A DNA stretch of 64,000 nucleotides from assembly GCA_964651245.1 (NCBI GenBank), contig CAZYVI010000018.1, positions 1-64,000 of the forward strand, written 5' to 3'. Every line of letters starts with the position of its first letter. The first letter of the stretch is position 1. Origin of the DNA: Avedoeria sp964651245. Lineage in GTDB: Bacteria > Chloroflexota > Anaerolineae > Epilineales > Epilineaceae. This document shows positions 19,434-27,420 of this stretch, piece by piece. Below the pieces are notes generated by a model. It had not been told where the DNA came from and made no database searches. It worked only from the letters and a program-made list of their open reading frames with translations. A program made the position numbers and the translations under genes.

Positions 19434-20403
19434 GCCGGCGCCGCCCGACGGCGGCGCCCGACGGCCGCGCGTCCTGTTCGTCTTCGTCGACGGCATCGGC
19501 TGGGGGCCGGACGACCGCGACACGAACCCGTTCGCCCGCGCCGAGCTGCCGAACCTGGCGCGGCTGTTGGGGCGGCGGCCCGTCGCCGACGGCCGCGCGG
19601 TGCGCCCGCCCGCGCTGGCGCTGGACGCCTCGATGGGCGTGGCCGGCCGGCCGCAGAGCGGCACGGGCCAGGCGGCCCTGATCACGGGCGTCAACACGGC
19701 CGCGCTGCTCGGCGCCCATCGCGGCCCGTTCCCGGACCCGGCGCTGCGCCCGGCCCTGGCGGCGCACAGCCTGTGGCGCGCGGCGCACGAGGCCGGCGCT
19801 TCGGCGGTCCTGGCGACCGCCTACCCGCCGCGGCTGCGCGCCGCGGTGGCCGCCGGTCGCGGCCGGCTGTCGGCGGTGGCCCGCGCCGCCGTGCTGGCCG
19901 GTGTGCCGCTGCGCAGCGCACGCCTTGGCGGACCGGACGGCGCCGTGCCGCCGATCCTCGGTCCGCGGCCCGCCGCCGGCGCCGCGGCGACACCGGTGGT
20001 CGCGGATCCGCATGCCGCCGGCGCGGCCCTGGCCGAGGTGACGCGCCACCATGCGCTGACGGTCTACGAGCACTTCGAGGCCGACATGGTCGGCCACCGC
20101 GCCGCGATGGCGCCGGCCGTCGCGGCGCTCGAGCGGCTCGACGCGCTGCTGGGCGGGTTGTTGGCCGGCTGGCGCGACGGCGACGTCATCGTCCTCGCCT
20201 CCGACCACGGCAACATCGAGGATGCGACGTCGACGCGCCACTCGCTCCGGCCGGCGATCGGCGCGTGGTTCGGCGGCGGTACGGCGGCCGTGCCCGACGC
20301 CGTGACGGCCGTGGCCGGGGCAATCCGGGCCGCGCTGGGCTGGGCGCCGATGTCGGCGGGCGCCGCCGAACCGAAGCTGGAGGATCGCCATGCGCTGGTA
20401 TGA
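19405..20403 (+). CDS. alkaline-phosphatase-superfamily metalloenzyme (phosphoglycerate-mutase-like)
   Basis: A 332-residue two-metal phosphotransferase-fold protein. Metal and nucleophile motifs are visible: VLFVFVDGIGWGPDDRDTNPF near the N-terminus, SGTGQAALITGVN (nucleophile region), HFEADMVGHR, and SDHGNIED. These match the cofactor-independent phosphoglycerate mutase/phosphopentomutase superfamily but the protein is shorter than either. The substrate is unknown. The most probable start is TTG at 19405, the last start codon before the conserved beta strand; other in-frame starts lie deeper in the flavin reductase gene. It overlaps the following zinc-ribbon gene by 14 bases. Confidence 0.75.
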   Translation: MPTIPTPADRPAPPDGGARRPRVLFVFVDGIGWGPDDRDTNPFARAELPNLARLLGRRPVADGRAVRPPALALDASMGVAGRPQSGTGQAALITGVNTAALLGAHRGPFPDPALRPALAAHSLWRAAHEAGASAVLATAYPPRLRAAVAAGRGRLSAVARAAVLAGVPLRSARLGGPDGAVPPILGPRPAAGAAATPVVADPHAAGAALAEVTRHHALTVYEHFEADMVGHRAAMAPAVAALERLDALLGGLLAGWRDGDVIVLASDHGNIEDATSTRHSLRPAIGAWFGGGTAAVPDAVTAVAGAIRAALGWAPMSAGAAEPKLEDRHALV

Positions 20404-20605
20404 GCTCGTCCGCTTTCGCTGCCCGCGCTGCGGCCAGCGCCTGGCCGTCGAGCGCGGGCAGGCGCTGCGCGGCGAGCGGGTCACCTGCCAGGACTGCAAC
20501 GTCCTGATCGAGCTGCGGCTGGCCGCCGGCCAGGCGCAGCCGCCCGCGGCGCTGCCGGCGGCCGGATCGGCGCCGGCGGCGGTCGTGGTCGACCTGTCGC
20601 GCTGA
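20390..20605 (+). CDS. small zinc-ribbon protein
   Basis: A 71-residue protein with two CxxC pairs, FRCPRCGQ and VTCQDCNV, spaced as in a rubredoxin-like or FmdB-like zinc ribbon, followed by an Ala/Pro-rich tail. No function is recognised. GGAGG lies just before the ATG. Its first 14 bases overlap the phosphatase-superfamily gene, so the two are coupled. Confidence 0.75.
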   Translation: MRWYELVRFRCPRCGQRLAVERGQALRGERVTCQDCNVLIELRLAAGQAQPPAALPAAGSAPAAVVVDLSR

Positions 20606-20607
20606 CC

Positions 20608-20624
20608 CGGGGCCACGGGCCCCG
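20608..20624 (+). terminator. GC hairpin between convergent genes
   Basis: CGGGGCC-ACG-GGCCCCG forms a 7-bp stem three bases after the zinc-ribbon stop. There is no U-tract. It probably ends the plus-strand run before the convergent oxidoreductase gene. Confidence 0.4.
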
Positions 20625-20692
20625 CGCTGCCTGGGGGGCGGCAAGCGCCGCGGCGCCGCCGGTGACCGCAGCGGCCGATGACGGCGGCCGCC

Positions 20693-21328
20693 TCAGGCGA
20701 GCGGCGCCGTGCGGAAGCCGAAGTCGCGGCCGCCCTCCGTGGTGGCGAGGTGGATCCACAGCACGGCCAGGTTCTCCAGCAGCGCGGCGTTGCGCAGCGG
20801 CCCGGCGTCGCGCGGCCGGAAGCCCATCCGCTCCGCGAGCGCCAGGACGAGCGCCTTCGCCGCCGCGTCGTCGCCCGCGAAGAACGCGTCGACGGGACCG
20901 GCGTCGAGGCGCGGATGGCGCTGGACCTCGGCGCCGAAGTGGTTGAAGCCCTTCACGACCCGTGCGCCGGGGAAGGCCGCCGCCAACGCCGCCGCCTGCG
21001 ACCCGGCGGGCGGCGGCGCCCAGACGGGACCGTTGTCCCACCGCAGCGGGTTCGTCGCGTCGACGACGACGACGCCGCGCACGTCCCCGCAGGCCCGAAC
21101 GGCCGCCTCGGCCGCCGCCGCGGGCACGGCCACGACGATCGCCTCGACTCCGGCGGCCGCCGCGCTCGGCCAACCGACGGGCACGGCCGACAACGGCGGC
21201 GGCAGCGCGGCGCGCGCCGCGTCGGGATCGCGCACGCCCAGGCGCACCGACGCGCCCGCGGCGACCAGCCGCTGGGCCAGCGCCTGACCGACGTTGCCCG
21301 CGCCGAGGATCGCGACGTCGCCGCTCAT
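20693..21328 (-). CDS. NADP/F420-type oxidoreductase (NPD-like Rossmann protein)
   Basis: Resembles coenzyme-F420-dependent NADP oxidoreductases and bacterial YqjF/NPD-like dinucleotide-binding proteins. The 211 residues begin VAILGAGNVGQALAQRL, a GxGxxG dinucleotide site, then VVVDATNPLRWDNGP and ARVVKGFNHFGAE, both typical of the family. Whether F420 is used cannot be told from the sequence. The ATG at 21328 has GGAGGG in good position. The upstream SH3-domain gene on the same strand may share its transcript. Confidence 0.8.
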   Translation of the reverse strand: MSGDVAILGAGNVGQALAQRLVAAGASVRLGVRDPDAARAALPPPLSAVPVGWPSAAAAGVEAIVVAVPAAAAEAAVRACGDVRGVVVVDATNPLRWDNGPVWAPPPAGSQAAALAAAFPGARVVKGFNHFGAEVQRHPRLDAGPVDAFFAGDDAAAKALVLALAERMGFRPRDAGPLRNAALLENLAVLWIHLATTEGGRDFGFRTAPLA

Positions 21329-21434
21329 CGTCCCTCCGATCGATGGCTCCGTACGATCGCCGCCCTGTGGTTCCGGTGCGCCCGCCCTCCGAGGCGGCGC
21401 CCGCCGCCACACGCGGCGATGGGCCCCGCGCCGC

Positions 21435-22133
21435 TCAGGGCGCCGACGCTCCGGCGCCGCCCGCCGCGTCGAGCCCCGCCGCGAACGTCGGCGACGCGAC
21501 CGGCGGGTTCCAGCCGGCGGGGGCGGCGGCCGGGGCCAGGAAGGGCTCGGCCGCCCAGCCGACGTTGCCCAGCGCGTCCTGGAGCCGCCAGAACGTCGTC
21601 GCGCCCTCCACCTCGGGTCCGCCGAGCACCTTGAGGGTTTCGCCCTCGTCGACGATGCGGATCGTCAGGTAGTCCTGGCCGGCGCCCATGCGGTAGCGCA
21701 GCCCGTCGCTGCCGACGCCGACGACGGTGACGAACGCGCCGGCCGCCAGCGACCCGGCCGGCAGCGGCGTGGCGTCGGCGCTGGCGCCGAGCAGCGACGG
21801 CGTGGCGGCGGTCGGCAGGCCGACGGCCACGGTGGCCGAGCCCGCGAGCGTGGCCGGGCTGGCGGTGGCGGCGGAGAGGCCGCCCGCTCCGACCGTGCCC
21901 GTCGCCGGCGTCGTGGCGGCGGTCGCGCGCGCCAGGGCCGCCGTCGGCGTCGGCGGCGCCGTCGCGCCGTCGTCGGGCAAGGGCCCGAAGAACAGGTAGA
22001 GCGTGGCCAGCACGACGGCGATGAGGAGGACCGCGGCGGCGGTCTGCATGCTCACGCCGCCCGGCAGCCGCGAGGCCGGGGCGGGGTCGCTGTAGCCGTC
22101 CGGCGCGTACGGCTCGAAGCTGTCGTCGCTCAT
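21435..22133 (-). CDS. membrane-anchored bacterial SH3-domain protein
   Basis: A 232-residue protein with a short acidic cytoplasmic N-terminus (MSDDSFEPYAPDGYSD), one membrane helix (AAAVLLIAVVLATLYLFF), an Ala/Thr/Pro-rich linker of about 80 residues, and a C-terminal SH3b domain with LTIRIVDEGETLKVLGGP and FWRLQDALGNVGWAAEPFL. Such domains usually bind cell-wall peptides or other surface ligands outside the membrane. AGGAG stands eight bases before the ATG. It is divergent from the cohesin-like gene. Confidence 0.75.
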   Translation of the reverse strand: MSDDSFEPYAPDGYSDPAPASRLPGGVSMQTAAAVLLIAVVLATLYLFFGPLPDDGATAPPTPTAALARATAATTPATGTVGAGGLSAATASPATLAGSATVAVGLPTAATPSLLGASADATPLPAGSLAAGAFVTVVGVGSDGLRYRMGAGQDYLTIRIVDEGETLKVLGGPEVEGATTFWRLQDALGNVGWAAEPFLAPAAAPAGWNPPVASPTFAAGLDAAGGAGASAP

Positions 22134-22212
22134 CGTGCGCTCCTGGCGAAGGTCGTTCGGGTCGCCGCGCCGATTCACCCGGCGTGGCCCGGCGCTGGAT
22201 TGTGTCGGCGGC

Positions 22213-22228
22213 GTGGACGATTGTCCAC
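22213..22228. promoter_or_regulatory. palindrome GTGGAC-GATT-GTCCAC, possible operator
   Basis: A perfect 6-bp inverted repeat with a 4-base spacer in the 190-base gap between divergent genes. The size fits a dimeric regulator site. No regulator is known for it. Confidence 0.4.
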
Positions 22229-22247
22229 CCAGGCGGGCCGGCCGTCT

Positions 22248-22262
22248 GGGCTATCATAGCCC
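22248..22262. promoter_or_regulatory. symmetric -10 region between divergent genes
   Basis: GGGCTAT-C-ATAGCCC is a perfect 15-base palindrome. It presents TATCAT on the plus strand and TATGAT on the minus strand, so one site could serve as the -10 in both directions or as an operator over a promoter. No -35 is convincing on either side. Confidence 0.4.
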
Positions 22263-22323
22263 GTCGACCGGGGCGGGCTGGGCGGTGTTCGCCGCCCGCC
22301 CGCCGCACGATGGGAGCGAGGTC

Positions 22324-24111
22324 GTGGCGAGGGGGCGCAGCATCGACCGCTGGCGAATCGGCTTGGGCATGGCGTACGCCGTGGCCGTGGCGGCGTCGGT
22401 CGTCCGCGGTGCGGCCGCGCAGACGGCGCTGCCGCTGGCCGAGCCGGCGCGCGCCATCGCGACGGCGTTCCGTGCCCTGGCCGACGCCGCGGCGACCGCG
22501 GTCGACGACGCCGATTGGCAGCGCGTCGACGACACCTACAACAACGTGCTCCTGGCCGCGATCGACCTGCACCGCCCGGCGCTTCTCGGCGCCGGCGACG
22601 CCGCGCGCCCGGCGGTCGAGGCGATCGACGCCGCCCTGGCGCGCGTCGGCGCCGCGCTGGATGCCCTCGACGCCGCCCGCATCCGCGCCGAGGCCGATCG
22701 GGTCGGGCAGGCGCTCGACAGCCTGGCGCCGGGTGTCGCCGGCGGCGCCCCGACGATCGCGGCCGCGCTGGCCGAGTGGCGCGCCCACCGCGACGCCTCT
22801 CAGCGGCTGGCCGACCGCCAGCGGGCGGGCGAGGACACGTGGCGGGACCTGCGCAACGAGGCGATCGCCCTCATCGACAGCCTCGACGCCCGCGGCGCCG
22901 CCGTGGCGGCCGCGGTGCCGGGACAGGCCGCCACCGTCGATCGCCTTACGGTGCTGGCGCTGCGGTTGCGGATGGCGGCGTTGACCCAAGCGGCCGACGA
23001 GACCGCGGCGGCGCTGCGGCTCGTCGACGCGGACCTCGACGCCCTCGATCGCGCCGCCGCCACGGCCGGCGTTCCGGCGCCGGCGCCGGCCGCCTCGCTC
23101 GTGTTCGAGGGGCAGCCGGTGGTGGCGACCCCCGGTCAGGCCGTCGAGGTCGGCATCGTCGCCCGCGGCGTGGCCGAGGCCGGCGGCCTGGGCGGGTTCG
23201 TCCTCGACATCCGCTGGAGCCCGCGGGCATTGCGCATGGAGCGGGTCGAGTGGGCGGGCCTCGGCGGCTCGGCGGCCTCAGCCACCGACGCCGCGGCGGG
23301 TCACTACGTGCTCGAGCTGCCCCCGGCGCCGGTCGGGCCCGAGGTCGACACCCAGGTCGCGTCGCTGATCATGACCGTGCTGGGCGTCACGCCCGATCCG
23401 AACGACTACGTGCCGGTCGGGTCGATGGCGCGGCTCGAGGCCGCGCTCGACGCCGCCGCCGTGCGCGCCCGGGCGGGCGACGTGGCGGCGGCAGGCGCCG
23501 ACGTGTTCGGCGCCTACGTCGAGTACGTCGACGGCCGCGGCGTGCCCGGCAGCCTGGCGTCGCGGTTCGCGTCGGTCGGGCAGGCCACCGTCGTCGAGGC
23601 GGCCTGGCTCGAGCTGCTCCGGCGGCTCAGCCTGCCCGAGCCCGCCGGGACCGACGCCGTCGTGGAGGCGGTCGACGGCGCCCGCTCGGCGCTGGCTGGC
23701 GCTGTGGCGGCCTACGGGGCGGCGCTTGCCGCCGACGGCGGCATCCCGATCACGATCGACGTCGTCTCGGCGACCGACCTCCGCGGCCAGCCGCTCGCAA
23801 CGCGGCCTTCGGTTACGGCGCGCGTTCTGACGACGGGCCTCGTCACGCCCGCGGCCGACACCGCGGTCACCGACGCGGCGCCGGACGGCCGGCCGCCCGA
23901 CGCGGGCGCCGCCGTCGACGTTCCGGCCGCGGCCGACGGCGATGCCCCGGCGCCGCCCGCCGCGTCACCCGCCGTTCCGGCGCCGACGGCGCCGCCCGAC
24001 GGCCCCGCCGCGACGGGCCGGGACGCCCGCCGCCTCGGCGCCCTCGTGCTCGCGGCGCTGGCCGCAGGCGGCCTCGGCGCCCTGGCCAGCGCGCGGCGGG
24101 CGGCGCGGTGA
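22324..24111 (+). CDS. exported protein with cohesin-like domain and C-terminal membrane anchor
   Basis: A 595-residue surface protein of unknown role. The GTG start follows GGGAGCGAGG and gives a signal peptide (RWRIGLGMAYAVAVAASVVRGAAAQ). Residues of about 40-250 are Ala-rich and helical. Then comes a beta-sandwich resembling cohesin or similar carbohydrate/protein-binding modules (VFEGQPVVATPGQAVEVGIV, then FVLDIRWSPRALRMERVEW), a second helical stretch, an Ala/Pro linker, and a final hydrophobic helix with a basic end (GALASARRAAR). Cohesin similarity is by fold pattern only. Confidence 0.65.
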   Translation: MARGRSIDRWRIGLGMAYAVAVAASVVRGAAAQTALPLAEPARAIATAFRALADAAATAVDDADWQRVDDTYNNVLLAAIDLHRPALLGAGDAARPAVEAIDAALARVGAALDALDAARIRAEADRVGQALDSLAPGVAGGAPTIAAALAEWRAHRDASQRLADRQRAGEDTWRDLRNEAIALIDSLDARGAAVAAAVPGQAATVDRLTVLALRLRMAALTQAADETAAALRLVDADLDALDRAAATAGVPAPAPAASLVFEGQPVVATPGQAVEVGIVARGVAEAGGLGGFVLDIRWSPRALRMERVEWAGLGGSAASATDAAAGHYVLELPPAPVGPEVDTQVASLIMTVLGVTPDPNDYVPVGSMARLEAALDAAAVRARAGDVAAAGADVFGAYVEYVDGRGVPGSLASRFASVGQATVVEAAWLELLRRLSLPEPAGTDAVVEAVDGARSALAGAVAAYGAALAADGGIPITIDVVSATDLRGQPLATRPSVTARVLTTGLVTPAADTAVTDAAPDGRPPDAGAAVDVPAAADGDAPAPPAASPAVPAPTAPPDGPAATGRDARRLGALVLAALAAGGLGALASARRAAR

Positions 24112-24211
24112 CGCGTCGCGGCGGCGCGCCGTCCGCGCCAGCCGCGTCTTCTTGCAGTCGTGGTCGCGGCACACGCGAAGCGAGTACCCATCGTCCAGGA
24201 GATTCCGGTTC

Positions 24212-25345
24212 ATGCCCAAGATCATGGTGTTCATCGACGGCACGTGGCTCTACCGCAATACGTTCAAGCTGGCGGAGGCCGCCGGCAAGCCCGACTACCG
24301 GATCCACTTCGGCAAGCTGCCCGCCGTGCTGGCCCGCATCGTCGGCGAGCAGTCGGGCGGCGGGCCGGCCGACATCGTCCGCACCCACCTCGTCTCGAGC
24401 TACCCGACCCACCACGACGCCCAGGACGACGAGGCGGTCGAGCGCCAACTCGACTTCTACGACTTCCTGCGCGAGGAGTACCGCTACGACGTCCAGCTCT
24501 TCCGCGTGAACTACATGGGTCGCCGCGTCCGCCGCGCCGACCGCGACCCCGACGACCCGTTCGAGCCGCGCGAGAAGTGCGTCGACATCGCGCTGGCCAC
24601 CACGATGCTCTACTACGCCGCCATGCCGGGCGCCTACGACGTCGCGGTCGCCGTCGTCGGCGACGGCGACTACCGGCCGGTCTTCCAGTACCTGCGGCTG
24701 CTGGGCAAGCGCGTCGCGATCGCCAGCGTGCAGGGCAGCTGCGCCGCCGAGTTCAGCGACCCCCTCGACGAGGCGCGCGTGAAGGACTTCGACGTCATCT
24801 GGCTCAACGAACTCGTCGACGACCTCGAGCTGTCGTACGACCCGCATCTGCGGCGCTGCGAGTCCCCGACGCACGAGGGCGACCGGATGGTGATGACCAC
24901 CTACTACCCGCGCAAGGGCCAGAAGTTCTACTGCGACGCCTGCCGCGCCGACTTCGCGCGCCAGCGCGAGCAGGCGTGGTCCGGCGCGGCCGCGGCGGCG
25001 GACGAGCTCGCGCCGCCGCTGCTCGGCGAGCCGCCGCGGGTGGGGCAGATGCTCTCGGGCTACGTGAAGCGCAAGTTCGACGACCGGATGTACGCCTTCA
25101 TCCGCGCCGCCGACGGGCGCGACTACTTCTGCCACGTGGCCGACATGGACGATGCCGCCACGTTCGGCGAGCTGGCCGAGGGCGACCTGGTGGAGTTCCT
25201 GGTGCGCAAGCTGCCCGAGCGCGGCCAAGCCGGCGCCGCCCGCGGCGTCCGCCGACTCGACGGGGCGGCCGTCCAAGACGGCGTCGGGCACATCGCGCGC
25301 CTGGCCTACGGCCCGGACGACGCCGACGACGAGCCGCACCCCTAG
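24212..25345 (+). CDS. NYN-domain RNase-like protein fused to a zinc knuckle and a cold-shock-like domain
   Basis: The N-terminal half (about 1-215) is a NYN/LabA-type PIN-like nuclease domain: MVFIDGTWLYRN carries the first acidic residue, KCVDIALATTMLY and VVGDGDYRPVFQYL the others. Near residue 245 a FYCDACRADF CxxC suggests a half zinc knuckle. The last 100 residues (GYVKRKFDDRMYAFIR to EGDLVEFLVRK) read as a cold-shock/OB nucleic-acid-binding domain. The combination predicts a sequence- or structure-directed RNA nuclease in the cytosol. AGGAG is ten bases before the ATG. No obvious promoter was found in the 100-base gap before it. Confidence 0.8.
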   Translation: MPKIMVFIDGTWLYRNTFKLAEAAGKPDYRIHFGKLPAVLARIVGEQSGGGPADIVRTHLVSSYPTHHDAQDDEAVERQLDFYDFLREEYRYDVQLFRVNYMGRRVRRADRDPDDPFEPREKCVDIALATTMLYYAAMPGAYDVAVAVVGDGDYRPVFQYLRLLGKRVAIASVQGSCAAEFSDPLDEARVKDFDVIWLNELVDDLELSYDPHLRRCESPTHEGDRMVMTTYYPRKGQKFYCDACRADFARQREQAWSGAAAAADELAPPLLGEPPRVGQMLSGYVKRKFDDRMYAFIRAADGRDYFCHVADMDDAATFGELAEGDLVEFLVRKLPERGQAGAARGVRRLDGAAVQDGVGHIARLAYGPDDADDEPHP

Positions 25346-25379
25346 GGCGCGCGATGCCCGGTCGGTGGGCCGCCGTTGC

Positions 25380-25398
25380 CCGGCCGGCGCGCGGCCGG
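25380..25398. terminator. GC hairpin between convergent genes
   Basis: CCGGCCG-GCGCG-CGGCCGG, a 7-bp stem without a U-tract, lies between the convergent NYN gene and phosphoribosyltransferase gene. A two-way terminator role is plausible. Confidence 0.35.
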
Positions 25399-25408
25399 TG
25401 GAGAGGCG

Positions 25409-25948
25409 CTACGGGGCGGTTGGCTCGTCCAGCGCGCCGGTGACGGTGCTCGGGCCGGCGCCGGCCGCGGCCGACGCCGCGCCGCGGGGCCGCAGCGCCT
25501 CCCAGGGGTAGACGATCCAGGCGTCGGTGGCGACGACCCAGTGGTCGGGCGCGTCGGCGGGGAAGGCGGAGCGGGCCGGCTTGAAGTGCAGCACCGCCAC
25601 GATCGGCAGCCCGCCCGCGGCCGCGACGCGGTCGCGGATGGCCACCGCCGTCCGGCCCGAGTCCCAGATGTCGTCCACGATGAGCACCCGCCGGCCGCGG
25701 AGCTCGGCGTCGGCCGGGAAGTGGTAGACCGTCATCGCCCCTGTGGCGTCCTCATCCTGGTAGCTGGCCATGGCCGCCGACAGCAGGTCGCGCCGGTCGA
25801 GCACGCTGCTGAGGATCGCCGCCGGCACCAGGCCGCCGCGCGAGACCGCCAGCACGACGTCGAACGGCACCGCGGCCACCCGCTCCGCCAGCGCCTGCGT
25901 CAGGGCCACGATGTCGTCCCAGCCCAGCGCGACGCGGTCGCCGCTCAC
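25409..25948 (-). CDS. phosphoribosyltransferase (xanthine/hypoxanthine type)
   Basis: A type I phosphoribosyltransferase of purine salvage or a related reaction. The 179 residues contain VVLAVSRGGLVPAAILS and the PRPP-binding motif RRVLIVDDIWDSGRTAV. The closest general match is bacterial xanthine phosphoribosyltransferase, but base specificity cannot be read. The C-terminal 25 residues are Ala/Pro-rich. The GTG start overlaps the stop of the preceding gene (GTGA); it is last in a three-gene minus-strand operon. Confidence 0.82.
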   Translation of the reverse strand: MSGDRVALGWDDIVALTQALAERVAAVPFDVVLAVSRGGLVPAAILSSVLDRRDLLSAAMASYQDEDATGAMTVYHFPADAELRGRRVLIVDDIWDSGRTAVAIRDRVAAAGGLPIVAVLHFKPARSAFPADAPDHWVVATDAWIVYPWEALRPRGAASAAAGAGPSTVTGALDEPTAP

Positions 25949-26301
25949 GCGCCCAGCTCCGGCACCGGCCGCTCGATCAAGGCGCCGTCCGCCAGCCAGG
26001 CCGTGAACCCGTCGGCGTCGAGGTCGATCGTGACCTCGACGCCGGGTGCGGCGTCCAATCGTCGCCCGTCGATCTTGAGCGCCTCGGTCGACACCGCCTG
26101 GGCGGTGCGGCCGTTCACCGCGCGGGTGAACGCCATGAGCCGCGGCATCGACGTGAACGCCAGCACGGCGTCGCGCCGGCCGGGCGCGATCCGCACCAGG
26201 CAGCGCCAGACGAAGCGCGTGACGTCGCCGACGCCGTCGGCGTCGGTCGGTCCGCCGCAACCCAGCACGTAGAGCGTCGTGCCGCCGCCCGCTGCGCTCA
26301 C
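25945..26301 (-). CDS. hypothetical protein in the phosphoribosyltransferase operon
   Basis: A 118-residue protein of unknown function. It starts at a GTG overlapping the stop of the gene before it and ends overlapping the GTG of the phosphoribosyltransferase, so it is coupled on both sides. It begins with a strand LYVLGCGG, contains RRDAVLAFTSMPRLMAFTRAVNGR, and ends in a short acidic beta-rich part (VEVTIDLDADGFTAWL). This resembles SseB-like or immunity-type small folds only loosely. Confidence 0.65.
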   Translation of the reverse strand: MSAAGGGTTLYVLGCGGPTDADGVGDVTRFVWRCLVRIAPGRRDAVLAFTSMPRLMAFTRAVNGRTAQAVSTEALKIDGRRLDAAPGVEVTIDLDADGFTAWLADGALIERPVPELGA

Positions 26302-26795
26302 GGCGCCTCGACGGTCGTCAGCTCGATGGAGCGGATCCACCACGCGTCCTCCTCGCGGTCGAGCGTCACGGCGATCGGACGGCTTGGGCGCGCGTCGCCG
26401 TAGCGGATGCGGGCGTTCACGATGGCCGCCTGCGGCGCGAGGGCGTCCAGGCCATCGATCGGCACGATGCGGTCGATCGCCACGCCGGTGGCGCCGACGA
26501 AGGCGTCGCTGGCCAGCAGGTCGTCGATCGCTTCGAGCGGCGTCTGGCGCAGGCCGGCGCTGGAGTGGAGGCCGTGCAGCGCGACGGCGTCACCGTTGGC
26601 CGCGCGGCGGACGGCCGCGTCGAGCGCGGGCTGGATGCGGCGCGGGGCGTAGGGGCCGTGCGGGACGGCCACGGCCCACACCACGGCCACCAGCAGCGCG
26701 ACGAAGCCCAGCGAGCCGGCGATCAGGGCGCGCGACAGCGTGCGCTGGACCTCGATGCGCGTGTTCGTGCGCGCCCACAGGGGTCGGTCGGTCAT
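26298..26795 (-). CDS. membrane-anchored protein with NTF2-like fold
   Basis: A 165-residue protein with a basic N-terminus, one membrane helix (IAGSLGFVALLVAVVWAVAV) and an extracytoplasmic domain ending in strands YGDARPSRPIAVTLDREEDAWWIRSIEL, which resemble NTF2/SnoaL-like folds. The function is unknown. First gene of a coupled operon with the hypothetical and phosphoribosyltransferase genes. Divergent from the chromate transporter. Confidence 0.65.
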   Translation of the reverse strand: MTDRPLWARTNTRIEVQRTLSRALIAGSLGFVALLVAVVWAVAVPHGPYAPRRIQPALDAAVRRAANGDAVALHGLHSSAGLRQTPLEAIDDLLASDAFVGATGVAIDRIVPIDGLDALAPQAAIVNARIRYGDARPSRPIAVTLDREEDAWWIRSIELTTVEAP

Positions 26796-26820
26796 CGGTC
26801 GGTCGCTCCGGCGGCGTCAG

Positions 26821-26826
26821 TATAAT
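26821..26826 (+). promoter_or_regulatory. consensus -10 TATAAT of the chromate transporter gene
   Basis: A perfect TATAAT lies 23 bases before the ATG. The -35 region is GC-rich and not recognisable. GGGAGGG between them is the ribosome binding site. Confidence 0.55.
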
Positions 26827-26849
26827 CGCCGGCCACCGGGAGGGATGCG

Positions 26850-27398
26850 ATGGACGTCGTCGGGCGCGTCTGGGAGATCCTCGTCACGTTCACGCGCTGC
26901 GGCGTGTTCGGCTTCGGCGGCGGCCCGTCGATGATCCCGCTGATGCAGCAGGAGGTCGTCCAGGGCCGCGGCTGGCTGTCCGACGGCGAGTTCGTCGACC
27001 TGCTGGCCATGGGCAACGCGCTGCCCGGACCGATCACGACGAAGATGGCGGCCGTGATCGGCTGGCAGCAGGCCGGGCCGCTCGGGGCCGCGGCCGGCCT
27101 GATCGGCATGACGGCGCCGACCGCGGCGCTGATGCTGTTCATCGTCGCCACCGTGGCCGCGTTCCGCCACAGCCCGCGCGTCCAGGGCGCGCTCGTCGCG
27201 GCGCGGCCGGCGGTCGTGGCGCTGCTCGCCTGGACGGCGCTCGACATCGGCCGCGGCGTGACCCGCGGGCTGCCGCCCAGCGGGCTGGCCTGGTTTGCGG
27301 GCATCCTGGTCGCCAGCCTGGCGCTGCTGACGTGGGACGTCCACCCGGCCGTGGTCATCGTCGCCGCCGCCATCGTCGGCGCCGTCGCGCTCGGCTGA
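26850..27398 (+). CDS. chromate transporter, single CHR domain
   Basis: An inner-membrane protein of the CHR superfamily (chromate or sulfate-linked anion transport). The 182 residues form one CHR domain of about six helices with the signatures FGFGGGPSMIPLM, GNALPGPITTKMAAVIGW and LIGMTAPTAALML. Short single-domain CHR proteins usually come in adjacent pairs that work as heterodimers; here only one is present and the next gene is convergent. Substrate is inferred from family only. Confidence 0.88.
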   Translation: MDVVGRVWEILVTFTRCGVFGFGGGPSMIPLMQQEVVQGRGWLSDGEFVDLLAMGNALPGPITTKMAAVIGWQQAGPLGAAAGLIGMTAPTAALMLFIVATVAAFRHSPRVQGALVAARPAVVALLAWTALDIGRGVTRGLPPSGLAWFAGILVASLALLTWDVHPAVVIVAAAIVGAVALG

Positions 27399-27420
27399 CA
27401 CGGCCGGCGCGCCGACCGCG

